DNA from: Kribbella pratensis
Lineage (GTDB): Bacteria > Actinomycetota > Actinomycetes > Propionibacteriales > Kribbellaceae
Assembly (NCBI RefSeq): GCF_004366075.1
Contig: NZ_SODU01000003.1
Location: 496,001-560,000 of the forward strand
Reading direction: 5' to 3'
DNA length: 64,000 bases
Shown: positions 13,731 to 21,850 of the stretch, piece after piece
How the letters are laid out: every line of letters begins with the position of its first letter
Position numbering within the stretch: position 1 is the first letter of the stretch
Translations under genes and position numbers: made by a program
Notes under the pieces: model-generated
What the model saw: only the letters and a program-made list of their open reading frames with translations
What the model was told of the DNA's origin: nothing
Database searches by the model: none

Positions 13731-14846
13731 ATGGCGAACCCTCCCGTTGACGCGCGCGCCCTGGAAGCCTCGCTGCGGCCGCATGGTGAATCGGTCATGT
13801 TGCCGCGGGCGGCGTACGTCGATCCGGAGGTGCTCGCCTGGGAGCGCCGGCACTTCTTCGCCGGCACCTGGACGTGCCTCGGCCGCGTCGACGAGCTGTC
13901 CGACGGTACGACGTACCGCGAGGTGACCGTCGGCGACATCGCGACCGTCGTCACGTTCGGCGACGTACCGCGGGCGTTCGCGAACACGTGCCGCCATCGC
14001 GGTCACGAGCTGCTCCGCCGGGACGAGACGAGTGACCGTCGGGCCGTGGTCTGCCCCTACCACGGGTGGTCGTACGGGCTCGACGGGTCGGTGAAGGCGG
14101 CGCCGCGGATGGGCGAGTCCTTCGACACCTCGCCGTACGGGCTCGTCGAACTGCCGGTGGCGGTGTGGCACGGTTGGCTGTTCGTGAATGCGACCGGTAC
14201 GGCGGCGGCGTTCGAGGACCATCTCGGCGGGATCACCGACCTCGTCGCGCCGTACGCGCCGGAAACCCTTGTTCTGAAGGCGCGACACGCGTACGAGGTG
14301 GCGGCGAACTGGAAGACGATCGTGGAGAACTACCACGAGTGCTACCACTGCCCGCTGATCCATCCCGAGCTGTGCAAGGTGTCGCCGCCGACCTCGGGCG
14401 ACAACTGGAACCTGCCCGGCGCGTGGGTCGGCGGACTGATGGACCTGCGACCGGACGCCGAGACGATGTCGCTCGACGGCCGGTCACTCGGGGTCCCGAT
14501 TGCCGGCGTAGACCCGCGCCAGGTCAACTACCTCGGCCTGTTCCCGAACCTGCTGATCTCACTGCACCCCGACTATGTGATGACCCATCGCCTCGAACCG
14601 CGCACCCCGGGCCTGACCGCGATCGAGTGCTCCTGGTACTTCCGGCCCGAGGTGACGGACCCGTCGTACGCCGTGGAGTTCTGGGACATCACGAACCGCG
14701 AGGACTGGGCCGCCTGCGAGTCGGTCCAACGCGGCGCCGAGTCCCCGCACTTCCGCCCCGGCCCGCTCGCACCCGCCGAGGACGCCGTCTACCAATGGGT
14801 CACGATGCTCGCCCGCGGCTACCTCGGCAAGTCGCTCAGCACCTGA
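13731..14846 (+). CDS. Rieske non-heme iron oxygenase, large (alpha) subunit
   Basis: Ring-hydroxylating or demethylating oxygenase. The Rieske [2Fe-2S] ligands are C87, H89, C108 and H111 (NTCRHRGHELL and VVCPYHGWSYG). The catalytic domain has the mononuclear iron motif ENYHECYHCPLIHPEL, with the Asp ligand likely in EFWDITNRED. The overall pattern is closest to GbcA/carnitine-type monooxygenases (quaternary amine substrates), but the substrate is inference. No reductase gene is adjacent. It begins 7 bp after the SRPBCC gene and may be its operon partner. Confidence 0.9.
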   Translation: MANPPVDARALEASLRPHGESVMLPRAAYVDPEVLAWERRHFFAGTWTCLGRVDELSDGTTYREVTVGDIATVVTFGDVPRAFANTCRHRGHELLRRDETSDRRAVVCPYHGWSYGLDGSVKAAPRMGESFDTSPYGLVELPVAVWHGWLFVNATGTAAAFEDHLGGITDLVAPYAPETLVLKARHAYEVAANWKTIVENYHECYHCPLIHPELCKVSPPTSGDNWNLPGAWVGGLMDLRPDAETMSLDGRSLGVPIAGVDPRQVNYLGLFPNLLISLHPDYVMTHRLEPRTPGLTAIECSWYFRPEVTDPSYAVEFWDITNREDWAACESVQRGAESPHFRPGPLAPAEDAVYQWVTMLARGYLGKSLST

Positions 14847-14865
14847 AGCGGGAACACCCTCCGGT

Positions 14866-14917
14866 GACTGGGCATAGGCAATAGCCAGTTCCCAGTCCCC
14901 AACGCCTATCCCCAGTC
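14866..14917. repeat. REP-like hairpin element, copy 1
   Basis: GACTGGGCATAGGC (14866-14879) and GCCTATCCCCAGTC (14904-14917) are inverted arms (13 of 14 positions pair). The copy lies exactly between two convergent genes, ending inside the stop of the next. Two further copies are at 47267-47318 and 47501-47552. It may act as a bidirectional terminator. Confidence 0.7.
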
Positions 14918-15524
14918 AGTAGCCGAGCGTGAAGCGGCGGCCGTTGTGGGCGGGGGTTTCCACCTCGTTGATCAGGGCTACCGCGTAGTCCTCGGCGGAG
15001 ATGTGGTCGCCGACGGGCTCGTCCTGGCCCAGGCGGAAGACGCCGGTGCGCTCGCCGGGGGCGATCACGAAGGCCGGGGACAGCATGGTCCAGTTCACGT
15101 CGCTCGCGCGCAGGTTCTCGAGCGCCTGCGAGACGGTCAACGACTCGCCCTTGTACTCGGCCGGGAAGTCCGGGCCGTCCACCACCCGGTTGCCGTTGAC
15201 AACCAGGCTGCCGGCGCCACCAACCACGAGCAGCCGGGTCGCCGTCCCCCGCACCGCGGCGATCAGGTTGTCGACCGCGTCCAGGTACTCCTGGTGGTCG
15301 CCGCCGGTCCGGCTCGGCCCGATCGCCGCAACCAGCACGTCCGAGTCCACCGCCAGCTCCTTGACCACCGCGGCGTCGTTCGCACTCCCCTGCACCGCGC
15401 GGACGCCGTCCGGCAGTTCGCCGCCGGAGCGGGTCACGCCGGCCACCTCGTGCCCACGGCTGACCGCCTCGGCCGCCACCCGGCTGCCGACCATCCCACT
15501 CGCGCCGAACACCGCGATCTTCAT
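14916..15524 (-). CDS. NAD(P)-binding oxidoreductase (atypical SDR, NmrA/YhfK-like)
   Basis: Rossmann-fold protein of the extended/atypical short-chain dehydrogenase group, with KIAVFGASGMVGSRVAAEAV as nucleotide-binding motif, SDVLVAAIGPSRTGG, and LLVVGGAGSLVVNG. The length of 202 residues matches NADH-flavin-reductase-like members. It is divergent from an HxlR regulator; such pairs usually respond to reactive electrophiles or quinones. AAGGAG lies just before its ATG (minus strand). Substrate unknown. Confidence 0.85.
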   Translation of the reverse strand: MKIAVFGASGMVGSRVAAEAVSRGHEVAGVTRSGGELPDGVRAVQGSANDAAVVKELAVDSDVLVAAIGPSRTGGDHQEYLDAVDNLIAAVRGTATRLLVVGGAGSLVVNGNRVVDGPDFPAEYKGESLTVSQALENLRASDVNWTMLSPAFVIAPGERTGVFRLGQDEPVGDHISAEDYAVALINEVETPAHNGRRFTLGY

Positions 15525-15565
15525 CTCTGCTCCTTGTCTCTTGACCTGACCTCGACGGTATCCAT

Positions 15566-15604
15566 TGGTAACTGGCTACTTCAACGTGCTATAAGTACCT
15601 TGTG
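15566..15604 (+). promoter_or_regulatory. Promoter for leaderless hxlR gene, with overlapping inverted repeat
   Basis: TTGGTA (15566-15571) and TATAAG (15590-15595), 18 bp apart, form a good -35/-10 pair. The expected transcription start falls at about 15602, the first base of the GTG start codon, so the mRNA is probably leaderless. Within it GGTAACT (15568-15574) and AGTACC (15594-15599) form inverted half-sites that could bind the HxlR protein itself. Confidence 0.55.
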
Positions 15605-15964
15605 GTAACCAAAGGCAACGCGTTCGACCCGAACTGCCCGACCCGCACGATCCTGGACCGGATCGGCGACAAGTGGACGGTGCTCGTCGTCCTGAGCCTG
15701 CGCAGCGGCCCGCTCCGCTTCACCGAGCTCCGCGACGGCATCGGCCGGGTCGCACCCAAGGTCCTCACCCAGACCCTGCGCCGGATGGAGCGCGACGGCC
15801 TGATCACCCGCGAGGTCTACCCGGAGATCCCGCCACGGGTCGTCTACACCCTGACCCCAATGGGCGCGTCCCTGATCGAGCCGATCAGCGTGATCACCGA
15901 CTGGGCGGAGACCCATGTGCCCGCGATCACCAAGGCCCAAGCGGCGTACGACGAACTCGCCTGA
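15602..15964 (+). CDS. HxlR-family transcriptional regulator
   Basis: Winged-helix regulator of redox or electrophile response. Conserved features are NCPTRTILDRIGDKWTVLVV with a single Cys (C12) in the usual sensing position, LRFTELRDGIGRVAPKVLTQ and ERDGLITREVYPEIPPRVVY, the typical HxlR wing. At 120 residues it is standard. It is divergently transcribed from an NAD(P)-binding oxidoreductase, which is its likely target. The start at GTG 15602 coincides with the predicted transcription start. Confidence 0.9.
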   Translation: MVTKGNAFDPNCPTRTILDRIGDKWTVLVVLSLRSGPLRFTELRDGIGRVAPKVLTQTLRRMERDGLITREVYPEIPPRVVYTLTPMGASLIEPISVITDWAETHVPAITKAQAAYDELA

Positions 15965-16045
15965 GATCATCCAGCTCACTGCTCAACCTTTCCTTCGGGT
16001 CACGCCATCTCAAGGCTGACCGAGTTGAGTGAGATGGGGGTTGGA

Positions 16046-16564
16046 ATGGATCCAGGACGCGACCACGAATTCGCTGAGTTCGTGGACGGGCGATTCACCG
16101 CACTGCAGAAGTTCGGCTACCTGCTGACCGGTGAATGGCACCTGGCCGAGGACCTGGTGCAAACCGCACTGACGAAGGTGTGGTTCCACCGGAACTCGTT
16201 GCGCAGCAGCAGCGCGCTGGAGAGCTACACCCGGACTGTGATGGTGAACACCAGCACGCAGTGGTGGCGCCGGAAGTGGCGCGGGGAGACGCCGACCGAA
16301 CAGTTGCCGGAGCCGCAGGCGCGCGAGCAGTACGGCTCGGTCGACGACCGTGACCTGTTGCTGCGGGCACTCGCCGGACTCCCCCGCAGGACGCGCGCGA
16401 CGCTGGTCCTGCGGTACTTCGAGGACCTTCCGGAGGCCGAGATCGCCCAGATCATGGGCTGCTCGGTCGGCACCGTGAAGTCGAACGTCTCCCGCGGACT
16501 GGCCAAGCTCCGCGAACACCACCTGGTCGCCGCCGTTTCCGCTCCGGCCCAGAAGGAGGGCTGA
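16046..16564 (+). CDS. SigE-family RNA polymerase sigma factor (ECF-like)
   Basis: Extracytoplasmic-function sigma factor of the actinobacterial SigE subgroup. Region 2 spans about residues 10-80 (FTALQKFGYLLTGEWHLAED, then LVQTALTKVWFHRNSLRS). Region 4 is LRALAGLPRRTRATLVLRYF followed by EAEIAQIMGCSVGTVKSNVS. ATG 16046 with GGGGG five bases upstream is preferred over upstream starts at 16025 (TTG) or 16034. The next gene, 3 bp downstream, encodes a membrane protein in the position of an anti-sigma factor but without a recognisable zinc-type anti-sigma domain. Confidence 0.88.
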   Translation: MDPGRDHEFAEFVDGRFTALQKFGYLLTGEWHLAEDLVQTALTKVWFHRNSLRSSSALESYTRTVMVNTSTQWWRRKWRGETPTEQLPEPQAREQYGSVDDRDLLLRALAGLPRRTRATLVLRYFEDLPEAEIAQIMGCSVGTVKSNVSRGLAKLREHHLVAAVSAPAQKEG

Positions 16565-16567
16565 CCA

Positions 16568-17380
16568 ATGACCGACGATCTCAAGCAGCAGTTCGAGCGA
16601 CTGGTCGCCGACCCGCCGCCGCCCACCGCGATGCCGAGCGAGTCCGTGTTCGCCCGGGTCCGGACCGCCCGGCGCCGTCGTACGGCCGGCGCACTGACCC
16701 TGGCCGCGGCCGCGGTGGTCGCCGTCGCTGTTGCCGCTGGCAACCTCGCGGACGTCAACAGCAGTCCGCCGATCACGAACACCCCGAGCGCACCCGTGAC
16801 GATCGTCACCGGCCCGCCGACCAGTACGCCGTCAGCGACGCCACCGGCCTCGACCGGCGCGACCAGCACCACGACGGGCACCACAACCGGCACGACAACC
16901 GGGACGACCACCGGGACGACCACGGGGACAACCACCGGGACGCCGAGAAGCACTGAGCGGCCGACCGGTACGACGACAACGGGAGGCACCAAGAACACGC
17001 CTCCGCCGGTTCGGCCGATTGCGGTCGACGTCGTACTCAAGCCGACCGTCACCGGCCGCACGGTCTCGGTGAAGGTGACGCTCTCGGGCACCGTCATCGT
17101 TCCCACGGAGAACGGACGGAACCTGCCCGCCGACACCTCGTTCCTCAACCTCTCCGGCGGAACGAACTACTACTGGGGCGACGGCACGCAGGGCGGTTCG
17201 GACGGCGGTTCGCCTGGGTGTGGAGGCACGACGCGGAAGACCGGTCGTGAGACGTACTCGATCGAGACGCATACCTACGCGCAGCCGGGCACGTACACAC
17301 TGCGCTATGAAGTGCGGTACTGCAACGCCAAGAACAGTGCGTTCACGACCACCAAGACCGTGAAGGTGACGGTCAAATAG
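16568..17380 (+). CDS. Membrane-anchored protein with Thr-rich stalk and PKD-like domain
   Basis: Role unknown; likely partner of the adjacent sigma factor. A cytoplasmic N-terminus (about 1-40) is followed by one transmembrane helix (AGALTLAAAAVVAVAVAAGN), a long Thr/Gly/Pro stalk containing six copies of TTTG, and an extracellular beta-sandwich reading YYWGDGT, then YSIETHTYAQPGTYTLRYEV, which is a PKD-like signature. The topology suits transmission of a cell-surface signal. It overlaps the convergent ispH gene by 8 bp at its 3' end. Confidence 0.75.
   Translation: MTDDLKQQFERLVADPPPPTAMPSESVFARVRTARRRRTAGALTLAAAAVVAVAVAAGNLADVNSSPPITNTPSAPVTIVTGPPTSTPSATPPASTGATSTTTGTTTGTTTGTTTGTTTGTTTGTPRSTERPTGTTTTGGTKNTPPPVRPIAVDVVLKPTVTGRTVSVKVTLSGTVIVPTENGRNLPADTSFLNLSGGTNYYWGDGTQGGSDGGSPGCGGTTRKTGRETYSIETHTYAQPGTYTLRYEVRYCNAKNSAFTTTKTVKVTVK
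16868..16939 (+). repeat. 12-bp tandem repeat encoding (TTTG)6
   Basis: Six consecutive 12-bp units of the form ACN-ACN-ACN-GGN encode Thr-Thr-Thr-Gly in the stalk of the membrane protein. Third positions vary, so the repeat is older than a recent slippage, but copy number could still differ between strains. Confidence 0.8.
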
Positions 17381-18413
17381 TCCAGGCGTGGTCGGAGGTG
17401 CCGGTGGTGGGGAGGCCGGCTGCCTTCAGGTCGGTGCGGAGGTCGCGCGGGAGGGCGAACGTCAGGCTCTCCTCCGCGGTGGTGACCTCCTGTACGTCGC
17501 CGTACCCGCGCTCGGCGAGCCAGCGCAGGACGTCGCGGACCAGCACCTCCGGCACGCTCGCGCCACTGCTGACACCGACCGAGTCGACGCCCTCCAGCCA
17601 GGCCTCGTCGATCTCCTCGGCGTAGTCGACCAGGTAGCCGGCCCTCGCGCCGTGCTCGATCGCGACCTCGACCAGGCGCACCGAGTTCGACGAGTTCCGG
17701 GAGCCGACCACGAGCATCAGGTCGGCTTCCGCGGCGAGCTTCTTGACCGCGGCCTGGCGGTTCTGGGTGGCGTAGCAGATATCGTCGCTCGGCGGGTCCT
17801 GGAGGTGCGGGAACCGCTCGCGCAACCGCCGTACCGTCTCCATCGTCTCGTCGACCGACAGCGTGGTCTGGGACAGCCAGACGACCTTCTCCGGGTCACG
17901 GACGGTGACATTCGGTACGTCGTCCGGACCGTCGACGAGCGTGACGTGCTCCGGGGCCTCGCCGGAGGTGCCGATGACCTCCTCGTGGCCCTCGTGGCCG
18001 ATCAGCAGGATGTCGTAGTCGGTCGCGGCGAACCGCTTCGCCTCGTGGTGCACCTTGGTGACCAGCGGGCAGGTCGCGTCGATGGTCTTCAGCTGCCGCG
18101 CGGCCGCCTCCTCGTGCACCACCGGGGCGACGCCGTGCGCGGAGAAGATGACCGTCTCGCCCTCGGGTACTTCGTCGGTCTCGTCGACGAAGATCGCACC
18201 ACGCTTCTGCAGCGTCTGTACGACGTACTTGTTGTGCACGATCTCCTTGCGCACGTACACCGGCGGCCCGTACAGGTCGAGCGCCTTCTCCACCGCCACC
18301 ACGGCCCGGTCGACACCCGCGCAGTACCCACGGGGCGCCGCAAGCAGCACCCGCTTCGTCTTCGTCGCGGTCGTCGCACCGGTGTCGTCAGGCTGAGAGG
18401 TCACGGTCCCCAT
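17373..18413 (-). CDS. ispH: 4-hydroxy-3-methylbut-2-enyl diphosphate reductase
   Basis: Last enzyme of the MEP isoprenoid pathway, converting HMBPP to IPP and DMAPP with a [4Fe-4S] cluster. The three cluster Cys lie in AAPRGYCAGVDRAV, TIDATCPLVTKVH and DDICYATQNRQAAV. HGVAPVVHEEA and SRNSSNSVRLVEVA are conserved substrate-site segments. ATG 18413 gives 346 residues; upstream codons in frame lack family similarity. It supplies precursors to the prenyl synthase at 45.2 kb. In M. tuberculosis the equivalent (lytB2) also lies near xseA/xseB. Confidence 0.95.
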   Translation of the reverse strand: MGTVTSQPDDTGATTATKTKRVLLAAPRGYCAGVDRAVVAVEKALDLYGPPVYVRKEIVHNKYVVQTLQKRGAIFVDETDEVPEGETVIFSAHGVAPVVHEEAAARQLKTIDATCPLVTKVHHEAKRFAATDYDILLIGHEGHEEVIGTSGEAPEHVTLVDGPDDVPNVTVRDPEKVVWLSQTTLSVDETMETVRRLRERFPHLQDPPSDDICYATQNRQAAVKKLAAEADLMLVVGSRNSSNSVRLVEVAIEHGARAGYLVDYAEEIDEAWLEGVDSVGVSSGASVPEVLVRDVLRWLAERGYGDVQEVTTAEESLTFALPRDLRTDLKAAGLPTTGTSDHAWTI

Positions 18414-18480
18414 GGTACGGGCCGCCGTGCACACGCCCGGATCCAGCACCGTGAGCCATGTCACGACGAACGTACATCGG

Positions 18481-18509
18481 GGAGCCGTCCGCCCTGTCCG
18501 GACGGCTCC
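18481..18509. terminator. Hairpin between ispH and the HAD-like gene
   Basis: GGAGCCGTCC (18481-18490) pairs perfectly with GGACGGCTCC (18500-18509) across 9 bases. It lies 24 bp downstream of the stop of the minus-strand HAD-like gene and probably ends its transcript before the ispH promoter region. Confidence 0.6.
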
Positions 18510-18533
18510 TCCGTGGGAGGTGTTACCAGCACG

Positions 18534-19040
18534 TCAAGAATCACCTGGAAACGCCTTGTGCGCAAAGGATTTTCCGGACGCCCACGCCCGCAGCGTCCCG
18601 AAGTCCGCAGCGGTCAGACCGACCCGCGCGTCGGCCGGATGAATCAGCTGATGCGCACCGGGGAACCGGGTTCGCTCGGTCTCCCCCACCTCGTCGTCCA
18701 CCCAGGCAAACGGACGATCACCGACCCAGTCCGCGACGTACGGCGATTTCCAGGAACCCCGGCGTACCGGCGTGCGATCGGGCCAGAGAATCGTCGGCAG
18801 CTCAGGCAGCCCGAGTAGGGGCCCGAGCAGACGATTGGCGCCGTGCTCCCAGCTACTGGCCCACACCAGCTCGAAACTGTCCGCGAGCGCGTTGAGCTCC
18901 ACCCCGTGCAGCGGATTGAGCAGAACCCGCCAGGTCCTCGCACCCTCAACGATCTCGTGCCGCTCGTACCCCGGCGGCACCCCCACGGCCCGGTGCGGGT
19001 TGAGCGGACCGTCGAAATCCAGCAGCAGGAGCAGGCGCAT
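18534..19040 (-). CDS. HAD-like hydrolase domain protein
   Basis: Small protein with a HAD motif I at its N-terminus (RLLLLLDFDGPLNPHRAVGV; the first Asp is the nucleophile) and a likely motif II in VWASSWEHGANRLL. Later FAWVDDEVGETERTRF may supply motif III/IV acidic residues. At 168 residues it lacks a cap domain. Similar actinobacterial proteins are annotated only as HAD domain proteins; the substrate is unknown. It is divergent from xseA with 45 bp between the starts. Confidence 0.75.
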   Translation of the reverse strand: MRLLLLLDFDGPLNPHRAVGVPPGYERHEIVEGARTWRVLLNPLHGVELNALADSFELVWASSWEHGANRLLGPLLGLPELPTILWPDRTPVRRGSWKSPYVADWVGDRPFAWVDDEVGETERTRFPGAHQLIHPADARVGLTAADFGTLRAWASGKSFAHKAFPGDS

Positions 19041-19085
19041 TACTCAACGTTAGGGAATGTCGGTGCGGGGTCGTAGGGTCTGGGG

Positions 19086-20300
19086 GTGGCTTTGGAGACC
19101 TCGCCGGAAGCGCCTGCGGCCGTGCGGACGATCGCGAACGGGATCGCGAGCTGGATCAACCAGCTCGGTGCCGTGTGGGTCGAGGGGCAACTGACGGACG
19201 TCTCGATCGGGCGCGGTACGACGACGGTCTTCGGGACCCTGCGCGACACCGACGCGGACATCTCGTTGCGATTCACCTGCAACCGGCGGGTGTTCGAGGC
19301 GGTCGAGGTCCGCGACGGCTCGCGGGTGCTGGTGCACGCCAAACCGAACTTCTTCGCCCGCCGCGGCACGCTCGCCCTGGCCGTCAACGAGATCCGCCAC
19401 GTCGGGATCGGCGAGCTGCTGGCCCGGATCGAGCGGCTGAAGCAGCTGCTCGCGGCCGAGGGCCTCTTCGAGCCCTACCGGAAGAAGAAGCTGCCATTCC
19501 TCCCGCACACGATCGGGCTGATCTGCGGACGCGACTCCGCGGCTGAGCGCGACGTACTGGAGAACGCGAAGCGGCGCTGGCCGGCGGTCGCGTTCCGGAT
19601 CGAGTACGCGTCGGTGCAGGGCCCGTCGGCGGCCGGTGAGGTGATGACCGCGCTGCGGAAGCTGGACGCCGACGACGCGGTCGAGGTGATCGTGATCGCG
19701 CGCGGCGGCGGGTCGCTGGAGGATCTGCTGCCGTTCTCCGACGAGGGTCTGATCCGGGCGGTGTCCAAGACGGGTACGCCGGTGGTGAGCGCGATCGGGC
19801 ACGAGCCGGACTCGCCGCTGCTCGACCTGGTCGCGGACCTCCGGGCGTCGACACCGACCGACGCGGCGAAGCGGATCGTGCCGGACGTCCGCGAGGAGCT
19901 GGACGGCGTACGGCAGTTGCGCGAGCGCGGCCTACGAGCGATCCGGTCCTGGCTGGATCGCGAGGCGCACGCACTGGCGGCGATCCGTTCGCGGCCGGCA
20001 CTGGCGGCGCCGGTGTCGGACCTGCAGCGGCGGTCCGACGAGATCACGGCGCTGGTCGAGCGCAGCCGGCGTACGCTCACGCATCGGCTCGACCGGGCGA
20101 GCGACGACATCGCGCACCGGTTGGCGAGCGTGCGGGCGTTGTCCCCGAAGGCGACGCTCGAGCGCGGGTACTCCGTACTCCAGTTGGCCGACGGCACCGC
20201 CGTACGGGAAGTGGCGCAGGTGGCGCCGGGTGACCTGCTGCAGGCGCGGGTCAGTGACGGCCGCTTCGCGGTCGAAGTCAAGTCCGAGGAGGACAAGTGA
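19086..20300 (+). CDS. xseA: Exodeoxyribonuclease VII large subunit
   Basis: Catalytic subunit of ExoVII, degrading single-stranded DNA. The N-terminal OB-fold (about 10-110, WVEGQLTDVSIGRGTTTVFG) precedes the nuclease core with IGLICGRDSAAERDVLENAK, IARGGGSLEDLLPFSDEGLI and VVSAIGHEPDSPLLDLVADL, which are diagnostic. A long coiled-coil (260-350) binds the small subunit. The end has LERGYSVLQLADG. At 404 residues it is normal. GTG 19086 is the start. Its stop overlaps the next ATG in the shared GTGAGC context (20297-20300). Confidence 0.95.
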   Translation: MALETSPEAPAAVRTIANGIASWINQLGAVWVEGQLTDVSIGRGTTTVFGTLRDTDADISLRFTCNRRVFEAVEVRDGSRVLVHAKPNFFARRGTLALAVNEIRHVGIGELLARIERLKQLLAAEGLFEPYRKKKLPFLPHTIGLICGRDSAAERDVLENAKRRWPAVAFRIEYASVQGPSAAGEVMTALRKLDADDAVEVIVIARGGGSLEDLLPFSDEGLIRAVSKTGTPVVSAIGHEPDSPLLDLVADLRASTPTDAAKRIVPDVREELDGVRQLRERGLRAIRSWLDREAHALAAIRSRPALAAPVSDLQRRSDEITALVERSRRTLTHRLDRASDDIAHRLASVRALSPKATLERGYSVLQLADGTAVREVAQVAPGDLLQARVSDGRFAVEVKSEEDK

Positions 20301-20512
20301 GCGGCGACCGACCCGAGATGACCTACGAGCAGGCCCGCGAGGAGCTCGTCGACGTGGTCCGCAAACTCGAGGCCGGCGGCACCAGCCTCGAGGAATCCCT
20401 CGCCCTGTGGGAACGCGGCGAAGAACTCGCCGGCACCTGCCAACGCTGGCTGGACGGCGCCCGCGAACGCCTCGCCAAGGCCCAAGCCGCCCACGAGGAA
20501 AAGCCCAACTGA
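20297..20512 (+). CDS. xseB: Exodeoxyribonuclease VII small subunit
   Basis: Small helical-hairpin subunit that wraps around the XseA coiled coil. The core is MTYEQAREELVDVVRKLEAG followed by SLEESLALWERGEELAGTCQ, both typical. It has 71 residues and overlaps xseA by four bases, so the two are translationally coupled. The acidic C-terminus ends EEKPN. Confidence 0.93.
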   Translation: MSGDRPEMTYEQAREELVDVVRKLEAGGTSLEESLALWERGEELAGTCQRWLDGARERLAKAQAAHEEKPN

Positions 20513-20526
20513 CCACCGCGGAACCG

Positions 20527-21126
20527 ATGCCCGGCCCGCCCGGACCGCCTGCCCAGCCCGGACCGCCTATCCAGCCCGGACCGCTCGTCCCGCCCGGCAG
20601 CCTCGTGACTCGACCGGCGCGGCCGGAGGATCTGCTCGGGGCCGCCGAAGCCCGCGTGGCAAGCTGGCGAGCCGCGTTCACCGGCCTGGTCCCGCAGGAC
20701 TTCCTGGACTCCATGGACCCGGCCTCGATCGCCTCCTCCTGGGCGGACAGCATCGCTGCCGGACGGTCCCGCCTGTACGTCGCAATCGCGGATGAGCACG
20801 TGATCGGGTACGCCGGGGTGGGCCCGGAGCGTGACGCCGAAGCACCACCGAACACAGGCGAGCTGTATGCGCTCTTCGTCCACCCCGACCACTGGGGAAC
20901 CGGCGCCGGCCGCGCCCTGACCGACGCCGCCTGCACCGACCTCCGCGACGCCGGCTGCACCACAGTCCGCCTTTGGGTGCTCGAGGCAAACATCCGCGCG
21001 CGCCGCTTCTACACCCGCTACGGCTTCACGGAAACGCCCGACCGCACCCACTCCTCGCTCGGCAACCTCCCCGAGATCAGGCTGACCGCACCCCTGGCAG
21101 GTGTGCGTAAGAACAGGAGGTACTAG
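20527..21126 (+). CDS. GNAT-family N-acetyltransferase
   Basis: Acyl-CoA-dependent acetyltransferase. After a Pro-rich N-terminal tail (PGPPGPPAQPGPPIQPGP) the GNAT fold begins at TRPARPEDLLGAAEARVASW. Motif A is LYALFVHPDHWGTGAGRALT, with the Q/G-x-x-G/A pyrophosphate loop, and motif B is LWVLEANIRARRFYTRYGF. The substrate is unknown. ATG 20527 lies 14 bp after xseB. The collagen-like tail could be an artefact of an early start, but no better start is seen before the domain. Confidence 0.85.
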   Translation: MPGPPGPPAQPGPPIQPGPLVPPGSLVTRPARPEDLLGAAEARVASWRAAFTGLVPQDFLDSMDPASIASSWADSIAAGRSRLYVAIADEHVIGYAGVGPERDAEAPPNTGELYALFVHPDHWGTGAGRALTDAACTDLRDAGCTTVRLWVLEANIRARRFYTRYGFTETPDRTHSSLGNLPEIRLTAPLAGVRKNRRY

Positions 21127-21135
21127 AGCCGGCCC

Positions 21136-21189
21136 TAGTGCACCTGAGCGTGGCGGGGTTCGCGCGTACGGCGTCTCACCGGTGCACTA
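21136..21189. terminator. Inverted repeat between convergent genes
   Basis: TAGTGCACC (21136-21144) and GGTGCACTA (21181-21189) are perfect 9-bp arms, with TGAG/CTCA able to extend the stem after a small bulge. It lies between the GNAT gene and the convergent TetR gene and could terminate both. Confidence 0.45.
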
Positions 21190-21219
21190 CCTGTCCTTCT
21201 GCACATCCACCACGGTCAA

Positions 21220-21846
21220 TCACGCGGACAACAGGCTTGTCGCTACCGCTCGGAGGCCGGTTTTCATGCGGTTGAGGTCGTACCCCTGTTCGCAGAGGGC
21301 GTTGTGCAGGTCGGCTGCTAGCGGTGCCAGTAACACGTGAGCCGTGTAGTCCGCGTCCAGATCAGGGCGCGCGGCTTCGAGCAGGTGGGACAGGTGGCGG
21401 TGCCAGAGGTGGTACGAGCCGATGCGGTAGCGCGCGCCGTCCGAGGCGTTCTCACTGTCCATGAACAGGGCGACGTGCCGATCGAGTAGGTCGAGGTACG
21501 CGTCGAGGAACGCCAGCACCCGTACGTCGGGCGGCGCACCCGGCCCGAGCGGCGGAGGCCCGCTGATGATCTTCGCCTGGAGCTCCTGCTCGCGCTCGTC
21601 GAGCAGCGCGACCGCCAGGCCGGCGCGATCGCCGAACCGCCGGAACACGGTCCCCTTCCCGACGCCCGCCTCCGCGGCGATCGCATCCAGCGAGACGTTC
21701 TTCACGCCGCGCTCGGTGAACAGCCGGTCGGCAGCCTCCAGCACCCGGAGCCGATTGCGTCGCGCATCCGCCCGCTCCGGCCGCGGCTCCCCCACGACCG
21801 GAAGACTCCGTTGTAAAGCGGACCGTGGTCCGGTACTGTCGTTCAT
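21220..21846 (-). CDS. TetR-family repressor
   Basis: N-terminal helix-turn-helix RVLEAADRLFTERGVKNVSL then AIAAEAGVGKGTVFRRFGDR; the C-terminal ligand domain has YHLWHRHLSHLLEAARPD. ATG 21846 gives 208 residues. GTG 21795 (GEPRPERADARRNR) would give 191 and would leave both palindromic operators (21819-21832, 21851-21864) outside the coding region, so I think it may be the true start. The likely targets are its own gene and the divergent flavodoxin-SMR operon. Confidence 0.88.
   Translation of the reverse strand: MNDSTGPRSALQRSLPVVGEPRPERADARRNRLRVLEAADRLFTERGVKNVSLDAIAAEAGVGKGTVFRRFGDRAGLAVALLDEREQELQAKIISGPPPLGPGAPPDVRVLAFLDAYLDLLDRHVALFMDSENASDGARYRIGSYHLWHRHLSHLLEAARPDLDADYTAHVLLAPLAADLHNALCEQGYDLNRMKTGLRAVATSLLSA
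21819..21832. promoter_or_regulatory. TetR operator 1
   Basis: CGGACCGTGGTCCG has perfect 6-bp arms around a 2-bp centre. It matches operator 2 except for a compensating C/T and G/A pair in the inner arm. It lies 51 bp downstream of the chosen TetR start in transcription terms or upstream of the alternative start at 21795. Confidence 0.7.
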
Positions 21847-21850
21847 AAGA

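Noticed and set aside
17388..18818. Long plus-strand ORF opposite ispH
   Set aside because: It is the antisense of ispH, shows no domain pattern and has the usual composition of a shadow frame in high-G+C DNA.
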